From an uncultured Lachnospiraceae bacterium (GTDB lineage Bacteria; Bacillota; Clostridia; Lachnospirales; Lachnospiraceae), in contig CAJUNP010000009.1 in the NCBI GenBank assembly GCA_910587935.1, positions 1-64,000 on the forward strand: a DNA stretch of 64,000 nt, in the 5' to 3' direction. Below, piece by piece: positions 24,743 through 33,328 of this stretch; position 1 is the first letter of the stretch, and every line of letters begins with the position of its first letter. Position numbers and translations under genes: made by a program. The notes beneath the pieces were generated by a model. That model searched no databases. It was not told the DNA's origin and was given only the letters and a program-made list of their open reading frames with translations.

Positions 24743-25310
24743 TCAATATGTACGGGCAGCGCTCATTTGTATGTGCAGCATTACACACGCCCACACGGTA
24801 AATAGAACCAGCAGCCAGTTAAAATACATCAAAAGGATACCCATATACATCAGATCAAATCCCAAAAATGCCGGATTCCTGCTGTAACGGTATATACCTC
24901 CGGAGACAAACTCTGTTTTATCCTGAGCCGGAATTCCTGCCCTCCAGTTGTTTTTCATAGTGAGCACCGCCGCAAGAAAAATCAAATCTCCGACTATTCC
25001 TGCCGCAATACCGGCTATTCTTACAGGCGTCGGCATAAAATTCCAGTCTGAAAAAACTGAAACCAATTGCACCGGTACAACGAAAAAAGTTGCCATGGAA
25101 AGAATAAGCTCCGTGATTCTGACCGATTTTTCCTTTTCCAAGCTGTCTTGTCTGAATACCTTTCCGCCCCGCAGCGATTTGCTTTATAAAATATATACTG
25201 TAAAACAGCGCCAAAATAAAAACTGCGGGAATAAAAAACATATTTCCTATTTTACCCGCTAAAAATACGGAAGTCGGTCCGTCCGAACTGCCAACAATTG
25301 AAATACTTAT
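24743..25310 (-). pseudogene. Broken isoprenylcysteine methyltransferase-like gene
   Basis: Two frames together make a small ICMT/PEMT-type membrane methyltransferase. The 5' part (from 25310) reads SISIVGSSDGPTSVFLAGK, then FFIPAVFILALFYSIYFIK and GIQTRQLGKGK. A frameshift near 25130 moves to the frame with EKSVRITELILS and the family motif GIYRYSRNPAFLGFDLMYMGILL. Defects: the codon at the expected start is ATA despite a good GGAGG before it, one frameshift, and loss of the C-terminal ~30 residues after MLHIQM. The first segment resembles the GGADGPTS motif of sodium-pumping decarboxylase beta subunits, which is unexpected here. Confidence 0.75.
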
Positions 25311-25328
25311 TCTGCCGGCCGCCTCCTT

Positions 25329-25748
25329 TCAGATTTCAAAATCCACCGATTTAAAATTACTGTAATATCTTCCTTTTTCTGCCGTAAATTTTAAAACGCA
25401 GTAATCCGGATCCGTTACGCCTTGTTTATAGTACATGGTGTCACCGGTCTGCCAGATTCTCCGTTTTGCTTCGGCTGTTTCCAGAACCTCCACGGTTCCG
25501 ATCAGGCTGGCTCCGCGGAAAAACCGTTTATCAACTAAATAGACGCTTGCCTTGTTGTTTTTTCTGTAGCATTTTACTTTGTTTGACGAAGTATTGGTTG
25601 AAAACCAAAGGGTTGCAATGCCTTCTCTTTCCCTTGGCCGCAGCATGGCTTTTGTAACCGGAAAACCTTCCTCATCCGTATAAGAAATAAAACAAGTACC
25701 TGCTTTGTCAATCATTTTTCCTATGGTTTTTTCCGCATCTTTTAACAT
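25329..25748 (-). CDS. Pyridoxamine 5'-phosphate oxidase family protein
   Basis: A 139-residue flavin-binding split-barrel protein of the PNPOx-like (general stress protein 26) kind. Visible features are the early GTCFISYTDEEGFPVTKAM, the strand LWFSTNTSSNKVKCYRKN and VYLVDKRFFRGASLIGTVEVL. It probably binds FMN or F420-like cofactors as a dimer; the substrate is not predictable. It lies 18 bases before the broken methyltransferase gene on the same strand. Confidence 0.88.
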   Translation of the reverse strand: MLKDAEKTIGKMIDKAGTCFISYTDEEGFPVTKAMLRPREREGIATLWFSTNTSSNKVKCYRKNNKASVYLVDKRFFRGASLIGTVEVLETAEAKRRIWQTGDTMYYKQGVTDPDYCVLKFTAEKGRYYSNFKSVDFEI

Positions 25749-25831
25749 GGCAAATCACCTTCCCGACTTTTCTTATATCATACCACACTCTTTCAATCAG
25801 TCAACTTTCCTGACTTAAAGAGGAATTCTTT

Positions 25832-26133
25832 TTACATCCCGGCTTCCATCAGGTTACCGGAGGAATATTTTCTCAGTCCCCGGTAAAACACGGCCACAGC
25901 TATAGTCCAAATCAGGATCGTATATCCGGTAACCGTAAAGAAAAAGAACAGCAAATACTCCCTGATGCCTTTTCGTAAATATACAGAATTATTACGCCGT
26001 ATAAAACGTCCCCGATCGTGGAAACGATAGCATAACCTCCCGCATGGTAAAACCTCCGATATCGTCTTTCAAACGGAACAAAATCAACCATTGTACAAAA
26101 GGCGACTCTGTAAATTACGATATACTTTTTCAT
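25832..26133 (-). pseudogene. ABC-2 permease remnant
   Basis: A start with a good ribosome site (ACGGAG, then MKKYIVIYRVAFCTMVDF at 26133) leads into a short frame of 73 codons. The end of a permease in another frame reads TVTGYTILIWTIAVAVFYRGLRKYSSGNL and stops at 25832. Together they look like the two ends of ABC-2 permease gene(s) of the DUF990 type with most of the middle deleted. Confidence 0.65.
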
Positions 26134-26150
26134 ATTGATCTCCGTGCAGT

Positions 26151-26478
26151 TCAGGCTTTTGCTTTATATATTTCCGTAATCATGTTTTTCAACGGAATAT
26201 CAGAAATATGAAAATGTTCCATGGTATCGTCCAGTACGATCTGTCCGTGGTTTCGGGGTCCAGTCCTATGGTCGGTTCGTCCAGAAATAAAAGCCTGGGT
26301 CTGTGGATCAGGGCCGCCACGATTTCACAGCGGATTCTTTGCTCAAGAGAAAGATTTCTGACCGGGACATTCACAAACTCTTCAAGCGAAAAGATAAGGC
26401 GTCAGATGTGTCCAAAGCTGTTCTTTTTGCCCGAATACGGTTCCGATAGCATAGTTGTTTTTCAAATGCAACTATAAT
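26151..26478 (-). pseudogene. ABC transporter ATPase remnant
   Basis: Three pieces of one ATPase in different frames: IGTVFGQKEQLWTHL (near 26460-26410), VPVRNLSLEQRIRCEIVAALIH with LLFLDEPTIGLD (signature and Walker B, near 26370-26255), and IVLDDTMEHFHISDIPLKNM to a stop at 26151. The Walker A end and the segment after Walker B are gone. It lies directly before the permease remnant, so a whole exporter operon has decayed here. Confidence 0.8.
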
Positions 26479-26485
26479 TTTATTC

Positions 26486-26513
26486 TTGTATGATTTTTTG
26501 TTTGTGGTATGAT
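26486..26513 (+). promoter_or_regulatory. Likely promoter of the GNAT gene
   Basis: TTGTAT (26486-26491), 16 bases, TATGAT (26508-26513), 24 bases before the start codon. Confidence 0.5.
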
Positions 26514-26537
26514 TAAACGGAAAGGCAGGTGTACATT

Positions 26538-27317
26538 ATGACAAAGCAGGAAATTTTGCAGACGGCCGTGCGTCAGTCCGCCATTGATTTAAATTGCAAA
26601 GAACAGGATTTTATGGATTCTAAAAATCATATTGTGCTTTCATCCCATAACGCTGAAGCAAGAAAATATCTGGAACTGCCTTTTTCGTGTAATCTGGTGT
26701 CTTACGGAAACAATATTGTCGCGTCCATTCAGGAGGAATACAGATATCCGGTGGAAGACTATATAAACCGTTACTCTGTGGAGCATTGTTTTGAAACGCC
26801 TAACATGCACGTTTTAAATGACGCCCTGCAGGACAAAGGGCTGCGCATCTGTTTTATGGCCGAGTATTTTCTTCCTGATCCCGACCGCTTAAAGGAAACC
26901 TGCTGCCCTTATGAATTGCGGGTTCTGCGGCAGGAAGACTTTAAAGACCTTTATACGGCGCAATGGAGCAACGCCCTCTGTGAGAAGCGTAAAACGCTGG
27001 ATGTACTGGGGATCGGCGCATACGACAAGGGGCATTTAATCGGTCTTGCCGGATGTTCCGCAGACTGCGGCTCCATGTGGCAGATCGGCGTGGACGTACT
27101 GCCCGAATACCGCAGGCAGGGAATTGCCGCTGCTGTTACCGGCAGACTGGCTATGGAAATTATGGCAAGAGATAAGGTTCCTTTTTACTGCGCCGCATGG
27201 TCCAACATCAAATCCGTGCGCAATGCTGTCAAAAGCGGATTTTATCCCGCATGGGTGGAAATGACTGCCAAAAGCCGGAAGTTTGTGGATGAATTGAACA
27301 AAACCAAAAAAGTCTGA
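26538..27317 (+). CDS. GNAT family N-acetyltransferase
   Basis: A 259-residue protein with a C-terminal GNAT domain. The acetyl-CoA binding loop is IGVDVLPEYRRQGIAAAVTGRLAMEI (RxxGxA, about residues 180-205), followed by YCAAWSNIKSVRNAVKSGF, the typical last helix and strand. The N-terminal ~130 residues form a separate domain seen in some Firmicute GNAT proteins. I chose ATG 26538 (AGG 8 bases before) over an in-frame GTG at 26529. A single gene on the plus strand between decayed ABC genes and the exporter module. Substrate unknown. Confidence 0.88.
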   Translation: MTKQEILQTAVRQSAIDLNCKEQDFMDSKNHIVLSSHNAEARKYLELPFSCNLVSYGNNIVASIQEEYRYPVEDYINRYSVEHCFETPNMHVLNDALQDKGLRICFMAEYFLPDPDRLKETCCPYELRVLRQEDFKDLYTAQWSNALCEKRKTLDVLGIGAYDKGHLIGLAGCSADCGSMWQIGVDVLPEYRRQGIAAAVTGRLAMEIMARDKVPFYCAAWSNIKSVRNAVKSGFYPAWVEMTAKSRKFVDELNKTKKV

Positions 27318-27355
27318 TCCGCTGAATTATATCCCTTATATAACTTCCGTTTTAT

Positions 27356-27991
27356 TTATATTATCCTTCCATGTTCTAATTCATATGTGGCATCACATAA
27401 CTGCCTTATGTCTTCGACAGAATGAGAAGCCAGAAGGATTGTTTTTCCCTGTTTTTTTAATTCCAACAGATAGTTCCGCATCTTTAAAACCCCTTCTTTA
27501 TCCAAACCATTCATAGGCTCATCTAACAGCAGTATATTGGGTCTTTCCATAATTACCTGCGCTAACCCCAATCGTTGACGCATCCCAAGGCTGTATTTAC
27601 GTACAGGCAATTTTGCAGCATCGAAAAGATCTACAATATGTAACGCTTCTTCAATTTCTTTTTTACCTGCTATCCGGTTAATATCCGCTAAAATTTTCAA
27701 ATTTTTATATCCGCTGTAGTATGGAATAAATCCGGGTGTTTCCAAAATAAATCTAATACTGTCAGGAAAATCTATATCCTTCCCTACTTTTTTTCCTTCC
27801 ACAATGATTTCCCCTTGTGTTACGGGAATAAAACCACAAATACATTTCATAAGCATCGTCTTTCCGGAACCATTTCTTCCAAGAATTCCGTAAATCATGC
27901 CTCTTTTTAAAGACATGGATATATGACTGAGTATTTCTTCTTTTTTTAACATAAGGCTTATATCCTTAATCTCAATTACAAAATCCGTCAC
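27356..27991 (-). CDS. ABC transporter ATP-binding protein of the exporter module
   Basis: A short ABC ATPase (211 residues) with Walker A GRNGSGKT (about 39-46), a Q-loop region (ETPGFIPYYSGYKNL), the signature YSLGMRQRLGLAQ, Walker B ILLLDEPMNGLD and the H-loop ASHSVED. It is shorter than most and stops soon after the H-loop, as in peptide-resistance or bacteriocin exporters. The start is GTG at 27991 two bases after the stop of the preceding permease, with GAGGAAAA upstream. Last gene of the module. Confidence 0.93.
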   Translation of the reverse strand: MTDFVIEIKDISLMLKKEEILSHISMSLKRGMIYGILGRNGSGKTMLMKCICGFIPVTQGEIIVEGKKVGKDIDFPDSIRFILETPGFIPYYSGYKNLKILADINRIAGKKEIEEALHIVDLFDAAKLPVRKYSLGMRQRLGLAQVIMERPNILLLDEPMNGLDKEGVLKMRNYLLELKKQGKTILLASHSVEDIRQLCDATYELEHGRII

Positions 27992-27993
27992 GT

Positions 27994-28833
27994 TTAATTT
28001 TCCTCAATTGATATTATCTTTTTATGTTTCATTTTTTTAGTTGCAATTATACTTAGCATAAATACCAGTAAAAAATCATACAGCAGCGAATATACTATAT
28101 CCGGCCATTGAGTCCTCTTTATAGTATCGAAATGCTTTTCCAAAATTGCATGAGCTGTCGGAAATAACCACATTACTGAAAAACCTGCTGCCGCAGCGGC
28201 AGTGCCTATCGCCAATATAGCCGTCACAATTGCAAATCCTATTTTTTTTAAATCATATATGGAAAACAAAAGTAATCCCATTCCCGTCAACATAAAATAT
28301 CCAAAAATCAGAAGTATACTTTTCAGAAAAGCTTCATAAGGCGGCATCTGCCAGTATAAATCAACAGGAATAAAGCAAACTGCTTCCGCTCCGTAAAAGT
28401 CCTGATAATTTGTCACAGTCAAACTCCATCCATTGCCAATATATCCATGGCTTGCTCCTATCAGTAAGGTATACGCTATTATTATGCCTAAATAACTCAT
28501 AACCGCCTTAATCAGAAAAAACATCTGTCCTATCAGCCAATTGATTCTTCCGCTCCTCATAATGAAAAAGAGCGCATCTGAATCAATTCTTGGGAAATCA
28601 GATATGATAACCAAAAATAATACCGGCAAAATCAAAAGAAACATCTTCGAATTAGCTACTGCCAAAAATACCTCAACAATATTGACCGGCGTTTGCATCT
28701 CCTGCGATCGGTTCAAAAATGGCTGTATTATCATTACATGCATAAATACAATACCCACTATTGTAACAATTTGTTTTTCATCAAAAATCCACTTTAAGTA
28801 TTCAAATTTTGCCGTATAAAATATTTTCTTCAA
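27994..28833 (-). CDS. ABC-2-like permease of the exporter module (A)
   Basis: A 279-residue protein with about six to seven membrane segments and a cytoplasmic start (MKKIFYTAKFEYLKWIFDE). I do not recognise a named family beyond ABC-2-like. The start codon is TTG at 28833, 8 bases after GAGGA; no ATG fits. The last ~15 residues are basic then acidic (KKMKHKKIISIEEN). It lies between another permease and the ATPase and is AT-rich relative to the flanking core genes. Confidence 0.75.
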   Translation of the reverse strand: MKKIFYTAKFEYLKWIFDEKQIVTIVGIVFMHVMIIQPFLNRSQEMQTPVNIVEVFLAVANSKMFLLILPVLFLVIISDFPRIDSDALFFIMRSGRINWLIGQMFFLIKAVMSYLGIIIAYTLLIGASHGYIGNGWSLTVTNYQDFYGAEAVCFIPVDLYWQMPPYEAFLKSILLIFGYFMLTGMGLLLFSIYDLKKIGFAIVTAILAIGTAAAAAGFSVMWLFPTAHAILEKHFDTIKRTQWPDIVYSLLYDFLLVFMLSIIATKKMKHKKIISIEEN

Positions 28834-28884
28834 ATTTCATTCCTCATATTTCGCCTGTTCCCTGCGGTTTTTTTTAATCAGAAA

Positions 28885-29649
28885 CTAAATACCGCGTTTT
28901 AAATTCAGGCCTGCCAAATACTTATAAAGTTCATACCCTATTACAATAAACAAACCTGATAAAACAAACGAATAAAAATCTTTTCTGAAAACAGTCTCAA
29001 AAGATATATGGTCAAGTATCCACATCCATTTTATGTGTCCCAAGTTTAAAATTTTAACAGAAACACTTGCAAGTACTCTTCCATATAAGTAGCAAAACAG
29101 AAACGGCAGGCATATTGTTAAATATCTGCTTTTTAAAAAACATGCCATGATTTGCGCCAAAACCGTGTTTTGTGCCCCGTAAAACATCATACATATCATA
29201 TTTTTCAAAACTATTCCATAATCCACGGATACCGGCATTTTCACGGATATAAAAAATATACTTATCACATATACTATATAAGCCATTAAATAGATGATAC
29301 CTGAAACAGTACAAGTACACCAAAAACTTTCAAAAAGATATCTTTTTTTCCCAATCCTGTATATTTCCAAGCTGCTAAAACCACTCTTTTTTTTATCCAA
29401 TAAAAACATTACAGCCATATAACCTGCAACTAACGGCGAAAACAATGATAGTGTTCCGCTGCCAAATGCATTTAAAAAAAATGAAATACCGAAGTTTTCT
29501 ATTATGTACCTGTTTTTAAATAGTTCAAGATTAATATGCGCTTTTCCATCCGCGTCTGTCCATCCGCCCGATACCCAGAATAATGAAAAAATAATCACTA
29601 AAGAAAACAGTATATACTTTTCCGAAAAGTAATGTCTCCATTTTCTCAT
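28885..29649 (-). CDS. ABC-2-like permease of the exporter module (B)
   Basis: A 254-residue protein with about six hydrophobic segments and little sequence resemblance to the first permease, so the exporter would be heteromeric. It starts MRKWRHYFSEKYILF with ATG 29649, about 7 bases after AGGGGG. A hydrophilic outer loop follows the first segment (GGWTDADGKAHINLELFK). Gene order lipoprotein-permease-permease-ATPase suggests one transcript. Substrate unknown. Confidence 0.72.
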   Translation of the reverse strand: MRKWRHYFSEKYILFSLVIIFSLFWVSGGWTDADGKAHINLELFKNRYIIENFGISFFLNAFGSGTLSLFSPLVAGYMAVMFLLDKKKSGFSSLEIYRIGKKRYLFESFWCTCTVSGIIYLMAYIVYVISIFFISVKMPVSVDYGIVLKNMICMMFYGAQNTVLAQIMACFLKSRYLTICLPFLFCYLYGRVLASVSVKILNLGHIKWMWILDHISFETVFRKDFYSFVLSGLFIVIGYELYKYLAGLNLKRGI

Positions 29650-29705
29650 TGTCAGTCCCCCTAAACATCGCAAGCAGCCTGTAAAACAGTATCGACTTAT
29701 TAACC

Positions 29706-30869
29706 TTACTCCAGCTGGTATTCCAGTACGCCGTCTTCCAAACTGATATTAATAAATTTCTGCGTATTCAAATTTTGTTGCATGCCGCTCACTATTTTTC
29801 CGTCCACATAAATGCACCAAACCGGCTTTGCTATAATTTGTATACCGGGCGAATTGAAATTTTCATCATTATCCGGATTATATACCGGCTGAAGCATATA
29901 TTTTAATTCTATGTCTGACACCTCTATATTCTGAAATCCTGAAAATTCCTGTTCAATTCGCTGTAATCCTGCATGCAGACCGTAACAATCTGATAACGCG
30001 CTGTCTGAACTCTCAAGAGTTATAATTCCTGTTGAATTAGTAAATAAATCAATAGAATCACATTCATACATCTTTATAAACTTTTTAGCTACCGTATATT
30101 TACATACTAAATTTCCTTCCGCATTTTCCTCAAAGGGCATATAGGCCATATCATCCAAAGGAATTCCTTTATACAACTGAATAATGTCAAAAGTAAAATA
30201 GCAGTTTCCATCACTTTTTTGATATATATTTACTTTGGAAACTTCAAAGGTAAATCCGGGCTCATATTTACTCCAAACCGTTTCAAACCAATTATTAACA
30301 AACTCTACGGCCTGAATCACGGTATAACCGCCTCCAATCAGAGTATACTGACACGCCGGCAGCATATCTTGCGGCAGGCGTAATTCGGCAATACAAGTAC
30401 CAGGATTTTCGAACATATCGTTAAACGCCGCGGGTTTTATCTGACAGACAAACCCTCTGTCTTCTATCGCTGCATAATATCCTTTTTTTTCATCAAAGAG
30501 CACATGTTCATTCCATAAGTCCTGCTCCTGCCGCCAGATATCTTCTCCCCAGAAATCACACATGACCTCGTTTTCACGTTCACAAAATCTATGAATTATT
30601 TTAAATACAGGCAGTTCAACAATGTCGGGATATATAGTAGATATCGTTTCAGGAACTATCAAATTCTGATACTTATCCGACAGCGCATGCTCTATATCTT
30701 CTTTTAAATTATCATACCGTATAAATTCTGCATCTAATTGTATGTCGCCCAATCTTCGATCGTCATTATAACGTTTCATGTTTTCTGCCACTTCATCCGG
30801 CATGGGCTGACAACCAGACAGAAGAAACGAACATGCAATTATGTAAAAAATACAATTCATCTTTTTCAT
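29706..30869 (-). CDS. Lipoprotein of the exporter module, unknown family
   Basis: A 387-residue lipoprotein: MKKMNCIFYIIACSFLLSGC ends in a clear lipobox with Cys20, so the mature protein is anchored outside. The rest is soluble, Asp/Glu rich, with scattered Tyr and Trp; I recognise no domain. ATG 30869 follows GGAG by 7 bases; the ORF could be extended 12 codons but without a ribosome site. It may bind or sense the exported substrate, or give immunity, as lipoproteins of lantibiotic modules do; this is inference. Confidence 0.75.
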   Translation of the reverse strand: MKKMNCIFYIIACSFLLSGCQPMPDEVAENMKRYNDDRRLGDIQLDAEFIRYDNLKEDIEHALSDKYQNLIVPETISTIYPDIVELPVFKIIHRFCERENEVMCDFWGEDIWRQEQDLWNEHVLFDEKKGYYAAIEDRGFVCQIKPAAFNDMFENPGTCIAELRLPQDMLPACQYTLIGGGYTVIQAVEFVNNWFETVWSKYEPGFTFEVSKVNIYQKSDGNCYFTFDIIQLYKGIPLDDMAYMPFEENAEGNLVCKYTVAKKFIKMYECDSIDLFTNSTGIITLESSDSALSDCYGLHAGLQRIEQEFSGFQNIEVSDIELKYMLQPVYNPDNDENFNSPGIQIIAKPVWCIYVDGKIVSGMQQNLNTQKFINISLEDGVLEYQLE

Positions 30870-30929
30870 TCTGATACTCCGCATATAACAGGCAAAAGGA
30901 AACAAAACCTGCTATGTCTTCTATGTAGC

Positions 30930-30968
30930 ATAAATGGAAGGCAGAATTAACGACTACCTTCCATTTAT
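30930..30968 (-). terminator. Hairpin between the secreted-protein gene and the lipoprotein gene
   Basis: A 12-bp stem (ATAAATGGAAGG with CCTTCCATTTAT) and a 15-nt loop. It lies 37 bases past the small secreted-protein stop. The tail has few T, so it could be a partial terminator that raises the first gene's yield, or an RNA-stability hairpin. Confidence 0.6.
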
Positions 30969-31004
30969 GAATTATGTATCTGCTTGAAGCATATATGTGC
31001 AATT

Positions 31005-31397
31005 TTATCCCGTTATTTTCCCTGTTCCCACTTGCTGAACAGAACCGCCGTTAGTTGATAAACTTACCTTTGCTACAATTAATTCTCCAATTTTGGAAGT
31101 AGCAGCGTAAGATGCACCGTTAACATTTAAAAGTCCCTGAATTCCATTTGATGAAACAGCGATAACAGATGCTCCTGTAGAAGTATTCATAGTGGCGGAC
31201 ATAACTGTTGAAGTCCTATTGGCATAAAATGTCCACTGCTTTGAATAAACACATTCCGTGGAAGGTACATTAGGCGTATAGCGCAATACATAAGTATCAC
31301 TAACACCGGTTGGCACTGCGGCAAATGCAGTCATTGTGCTCATACATAATACACCGGCCATAATCAGACATATAACTATTTTTTTTGTTTTATCCAT
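31005..31397 (-). CDS. Small secreted protein heading the exporter module
   Basis: A 130-residue protein with a clear signal peptide (MDKTKKIVICLIMAGVLCMSTMTAFAA) and a mature chain of about 104 residues rich in Ser, Thr, Val and Asn with only one Cys. I do not recognise it. The end is Gly-rich (VQQVGTGKITG). AGGAGG lies 8 bases before ATG 31397; the longer reading frame upstream has no ribosome site. It has its own promoter (31524-31552) and a hairpin after it, which suggests high expression. It could be a bacteriocin-like or surface protein linked to the following ABC genes. Confidence 0.78.
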   Translation of the reverse strand: MDKTKKIVICLIMAGVLCMSTMTAFAAVPTGVSDTYVLRYTPNVPSTECVYSKQWTFYANRTSTVMSATMNTSTGASVIAVSSNGIQGLLNVNGASYAATSKIGELIVAKVSLSTNGGSVQQVGTGKITG

Positions 31398-31523
31398 TTC
31401 TATCCTCCTACACTCATAAGCCGTGTCTACAAAACTGTACGTAAATTTTATAGCATATTCATATAAACCAATGGAATCACCCCTTTTATATCGTTGCAAA
31501 ATAAGTTATTATTATTCCTTTTC

Positions 31524-31552
31524 ATAATATCATACAATTGTTTTTATTGCAA
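31524..31552 (-). promoter_or_regulatory. Promoter of the secreted-protein module
   Basis: On the minus strand TTGCAA (31547-31552), 17 bases and TATTAT (31524-31529), giving a ~120-base leader. Confidence 0.6.
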
Positions 31553-31570
31553 TATAATTGTAAAATAAAT

Positions 31571-31587
31571 ATTGTTATTATAACAAT
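31571..31587. promoter_or_regulatory. Perfect dyad upstream of the module promoter
   Basis: ATTGTTA-TTA-TAACAAT, a perfect 7-3-7 inverted repeat 19 bases upstream of the -35, where an activator would bind. No regulator gene lies in the module. Confidence 0.5.
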
Positions 31588-31644
31588 CGTGTGAACTATA
31601 ATCTATTATGTTTGAAACGAGGGGAATTTAAAACCATAAATACT

Positions 31645-32520
31645 CTAAGCACGTGAAAGCATCGGAAAAAGAAGCTTCCTGTCGGAAAAGGATTCCAAAA
31701 CCTTTCCTTTTACAAAAAGAGTCGTATCCTCTTCCTTAAGCAGACTACATTCATATTGCTCCTTTTTGTCAGGAACAAAACCCAGCTTTACTTTTCTGAC
31801 AGATTTTCCAAACGCTCTGATTGCCTCGTCAAGGGAAATGGGATTTGCCGCGAACACCGCATGAAGAAACAGTTCGTCATCATCTTCCTGTGCGGCAATA
31901 TAGGCTTTCAGCTTTTCCGAATAATAAACATTGTCTTCCATAAACTGTGACAGATAAAACATATAAAGACCGATGTTATCAGTCATATCAAAACCATAAA
32001 AGCTTCTGTTATGGCGGATCGCTTCCATAACAGCTTCCCGATTATGTTTTTCCCGCATGGAAATGTTAATAACACTTCTTTCCGACGTATTGGAAACCGT
32101 TTTGCCATATTGGTATTCATCCGCCTTTTGGAACCCAAATCTGGGATATAAGTCCAGAACGCTGTCATTGGCAAACAGAAACATTCCGTCGCATTTACCG
32201 GAATAATCGCGTTCAATTTCTTCCATAAGGGTGCGAATCAGTCCCCGTCCCCGATATTCCTCCGACGTCATGACCGTTCCCAGCTGGATCAGGCGTTTCT
32301 TTTCGCCGCCCCACATCATGTCAATTCGGTTTACGGATACGTTTGATACCACATTGCCATCCATAACAACGGAATAGGGATTATAATCATCATTCCAAAA
32401 GCCGTTTTGATACCAGTTTTCAAAGTTCAAATTGAAAGTCTTCTCCGCCAGCCGGTTAAAGCTGCTTCTTAAACAGTCGTCATTCCTGTAATTCTTTCTG
32501 ATTGTAAAATCTGCACTCAT
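31645..32520 (-). CDS. GNAT acetyltransferase (Eis-like N-terminal type)
   Basis: A 291-residue protein with a GNAT fold at its N-terminal half: VSVNRIDMMWGGEKKRLIQLGTVMT, then EEYRGRGLIRTLMEEIE (acetyl-CoA loop RGRGL) and LYPRFGFQKADEY. The second half is a further domain, as in the two-part GNAT proteins of Firmicutes. ATG 32520 follows GAGGGAAAAG. It precedes nothing on the same strand except the module's upstream region, and lies 60 bases from yaaA. Substrate unknown. Confidence 0.85.
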   Translation of the reverse strand: MSADFTIRKNYRNDDCLRSSFNRLAEKTFNLNFENWYQNGFWNDDYNPYSVVMDGNVVSNVSVNRIDMMWGGEKKRLIQLGTVMTSEEYRGRGLIRTLMEEIERDYSGKCDGMFLFANDSVLDLYPRFGFQKADEYQYGKTVSNTSERSVINISMREKHNREAVMEAIRHNRSFYGFDMTDNIGLYMFYLSQFMEDNVYYSEKLKAYIAAQEDDDELFLHAVFAANPISLDEAIRAFGKSVRKVKLGFVPDKKEQYECSLLKEEDTTLFVKGKVLESFSDRKLLFPMLSRA

Positions 32521-32580
32521 GTCTTTTCCCTCTTGTTTGAAAAATAAAACTCTATTCAATGGACTCTCCCGAAAACCACG

Positions 32581-33321
32581 TCATTTCAAAAAAATGAATT
32601 CCCGCTCCGAGGACAAATTCTCTTCAAAAGAATAACCAAGTCCCCGAAAGTCTTTTATTTGTTCCGTCGTTTCTATTTGGCCTTCCGCCAGATAGCGGAC
32701 CATCTCGCCGCGGGCCATTTTTGCCTGCGTGCCCTTCTGAACAATTTTCCCGTCTTTCTTTTCGCCAAACACACAAGTAATAAAAATGTCATCCGGACGA
32801 GCAAAGGCTTTGATGCATTTTGCGTATTCCCCGGAAGCCAGATTAAGAATCACCGGATCCCCGTCTGTGACACACCGGTAAAGAGAATCTCCCCAGAACG
32901 CATATAAGTCTTTTGTTCCTTTCACCCGTGCTTTCGCCTGCATCTCAAGGCGGTACGGCGTCACGCCGTCAAAGGGGCGCAGAACCCCGTAAAAACCGGA
33001 TAAAATAAACAAATGAGAATCAATGTAGCGCAGGGCCTTTTCCGTAAACACAACAGGAGCCATATATTGATACTGAATTCCTTCATAAGCTATAACCGCC
33101 GGCGTCAGATTACGCCGCAGATCCATATTCTGATGTCTCTCATAATTAAGCCTGGCAAGATTATCGTTGCAGTTCCACAGTTTCCTGGCCTGGATGTAGG
33201 AAAGAGTACGGATATAGCTTTGAATCTCCATGGTCTTGTCCAATAGCATCGGCAGACTCTTTACAGGAAACGTATCCGTGTCCGTATTCATTTTTTTGGC
33301 AGGCGATATAATGATCTTCAT
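32581..33321 (-). CDS. yaaA: Peroxide stress protein YaaA
   Basis: A 246-residue DUF328/UPF0246 protein. The start MKIIISPAKKMN and the segments YIDSHLFILSGFYGVLRPFDGVTPYRLEM and ILNLASGEYAKCI are family hallmarks. In E. coli YaaA limits free iron and oxidative DNA damage and belongs to the OxyR response. Here it follows bcp by 7 bases on the same strand, so the two form a small oxidative-stress unit. Confidence 0.95.
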   Translation of the reverse strand: MKIIISPAKKMNTDTDTFPVKSLPMLLDKTMEIQSYIRTLSYIQARKLWNCNDNLARLNYERHQNMDLRRNLTPAVIAYEGIQYQYMAPVVFTEKALRYIDSHLFILSGFYGVLRPFDGVTPYRLEMQAKARVKGTKDLYAFWGDSLYRCVTDGDPVILNLASGEYAKCIKAFARPDDIFITCVFGEKKDGKIVQKGTQAKMARGEMVRYLAEGQIETTEQIKDFRGLGYSFEENLSSEREFIFLK

Positions 33322-33328
33322 GTAAGTT

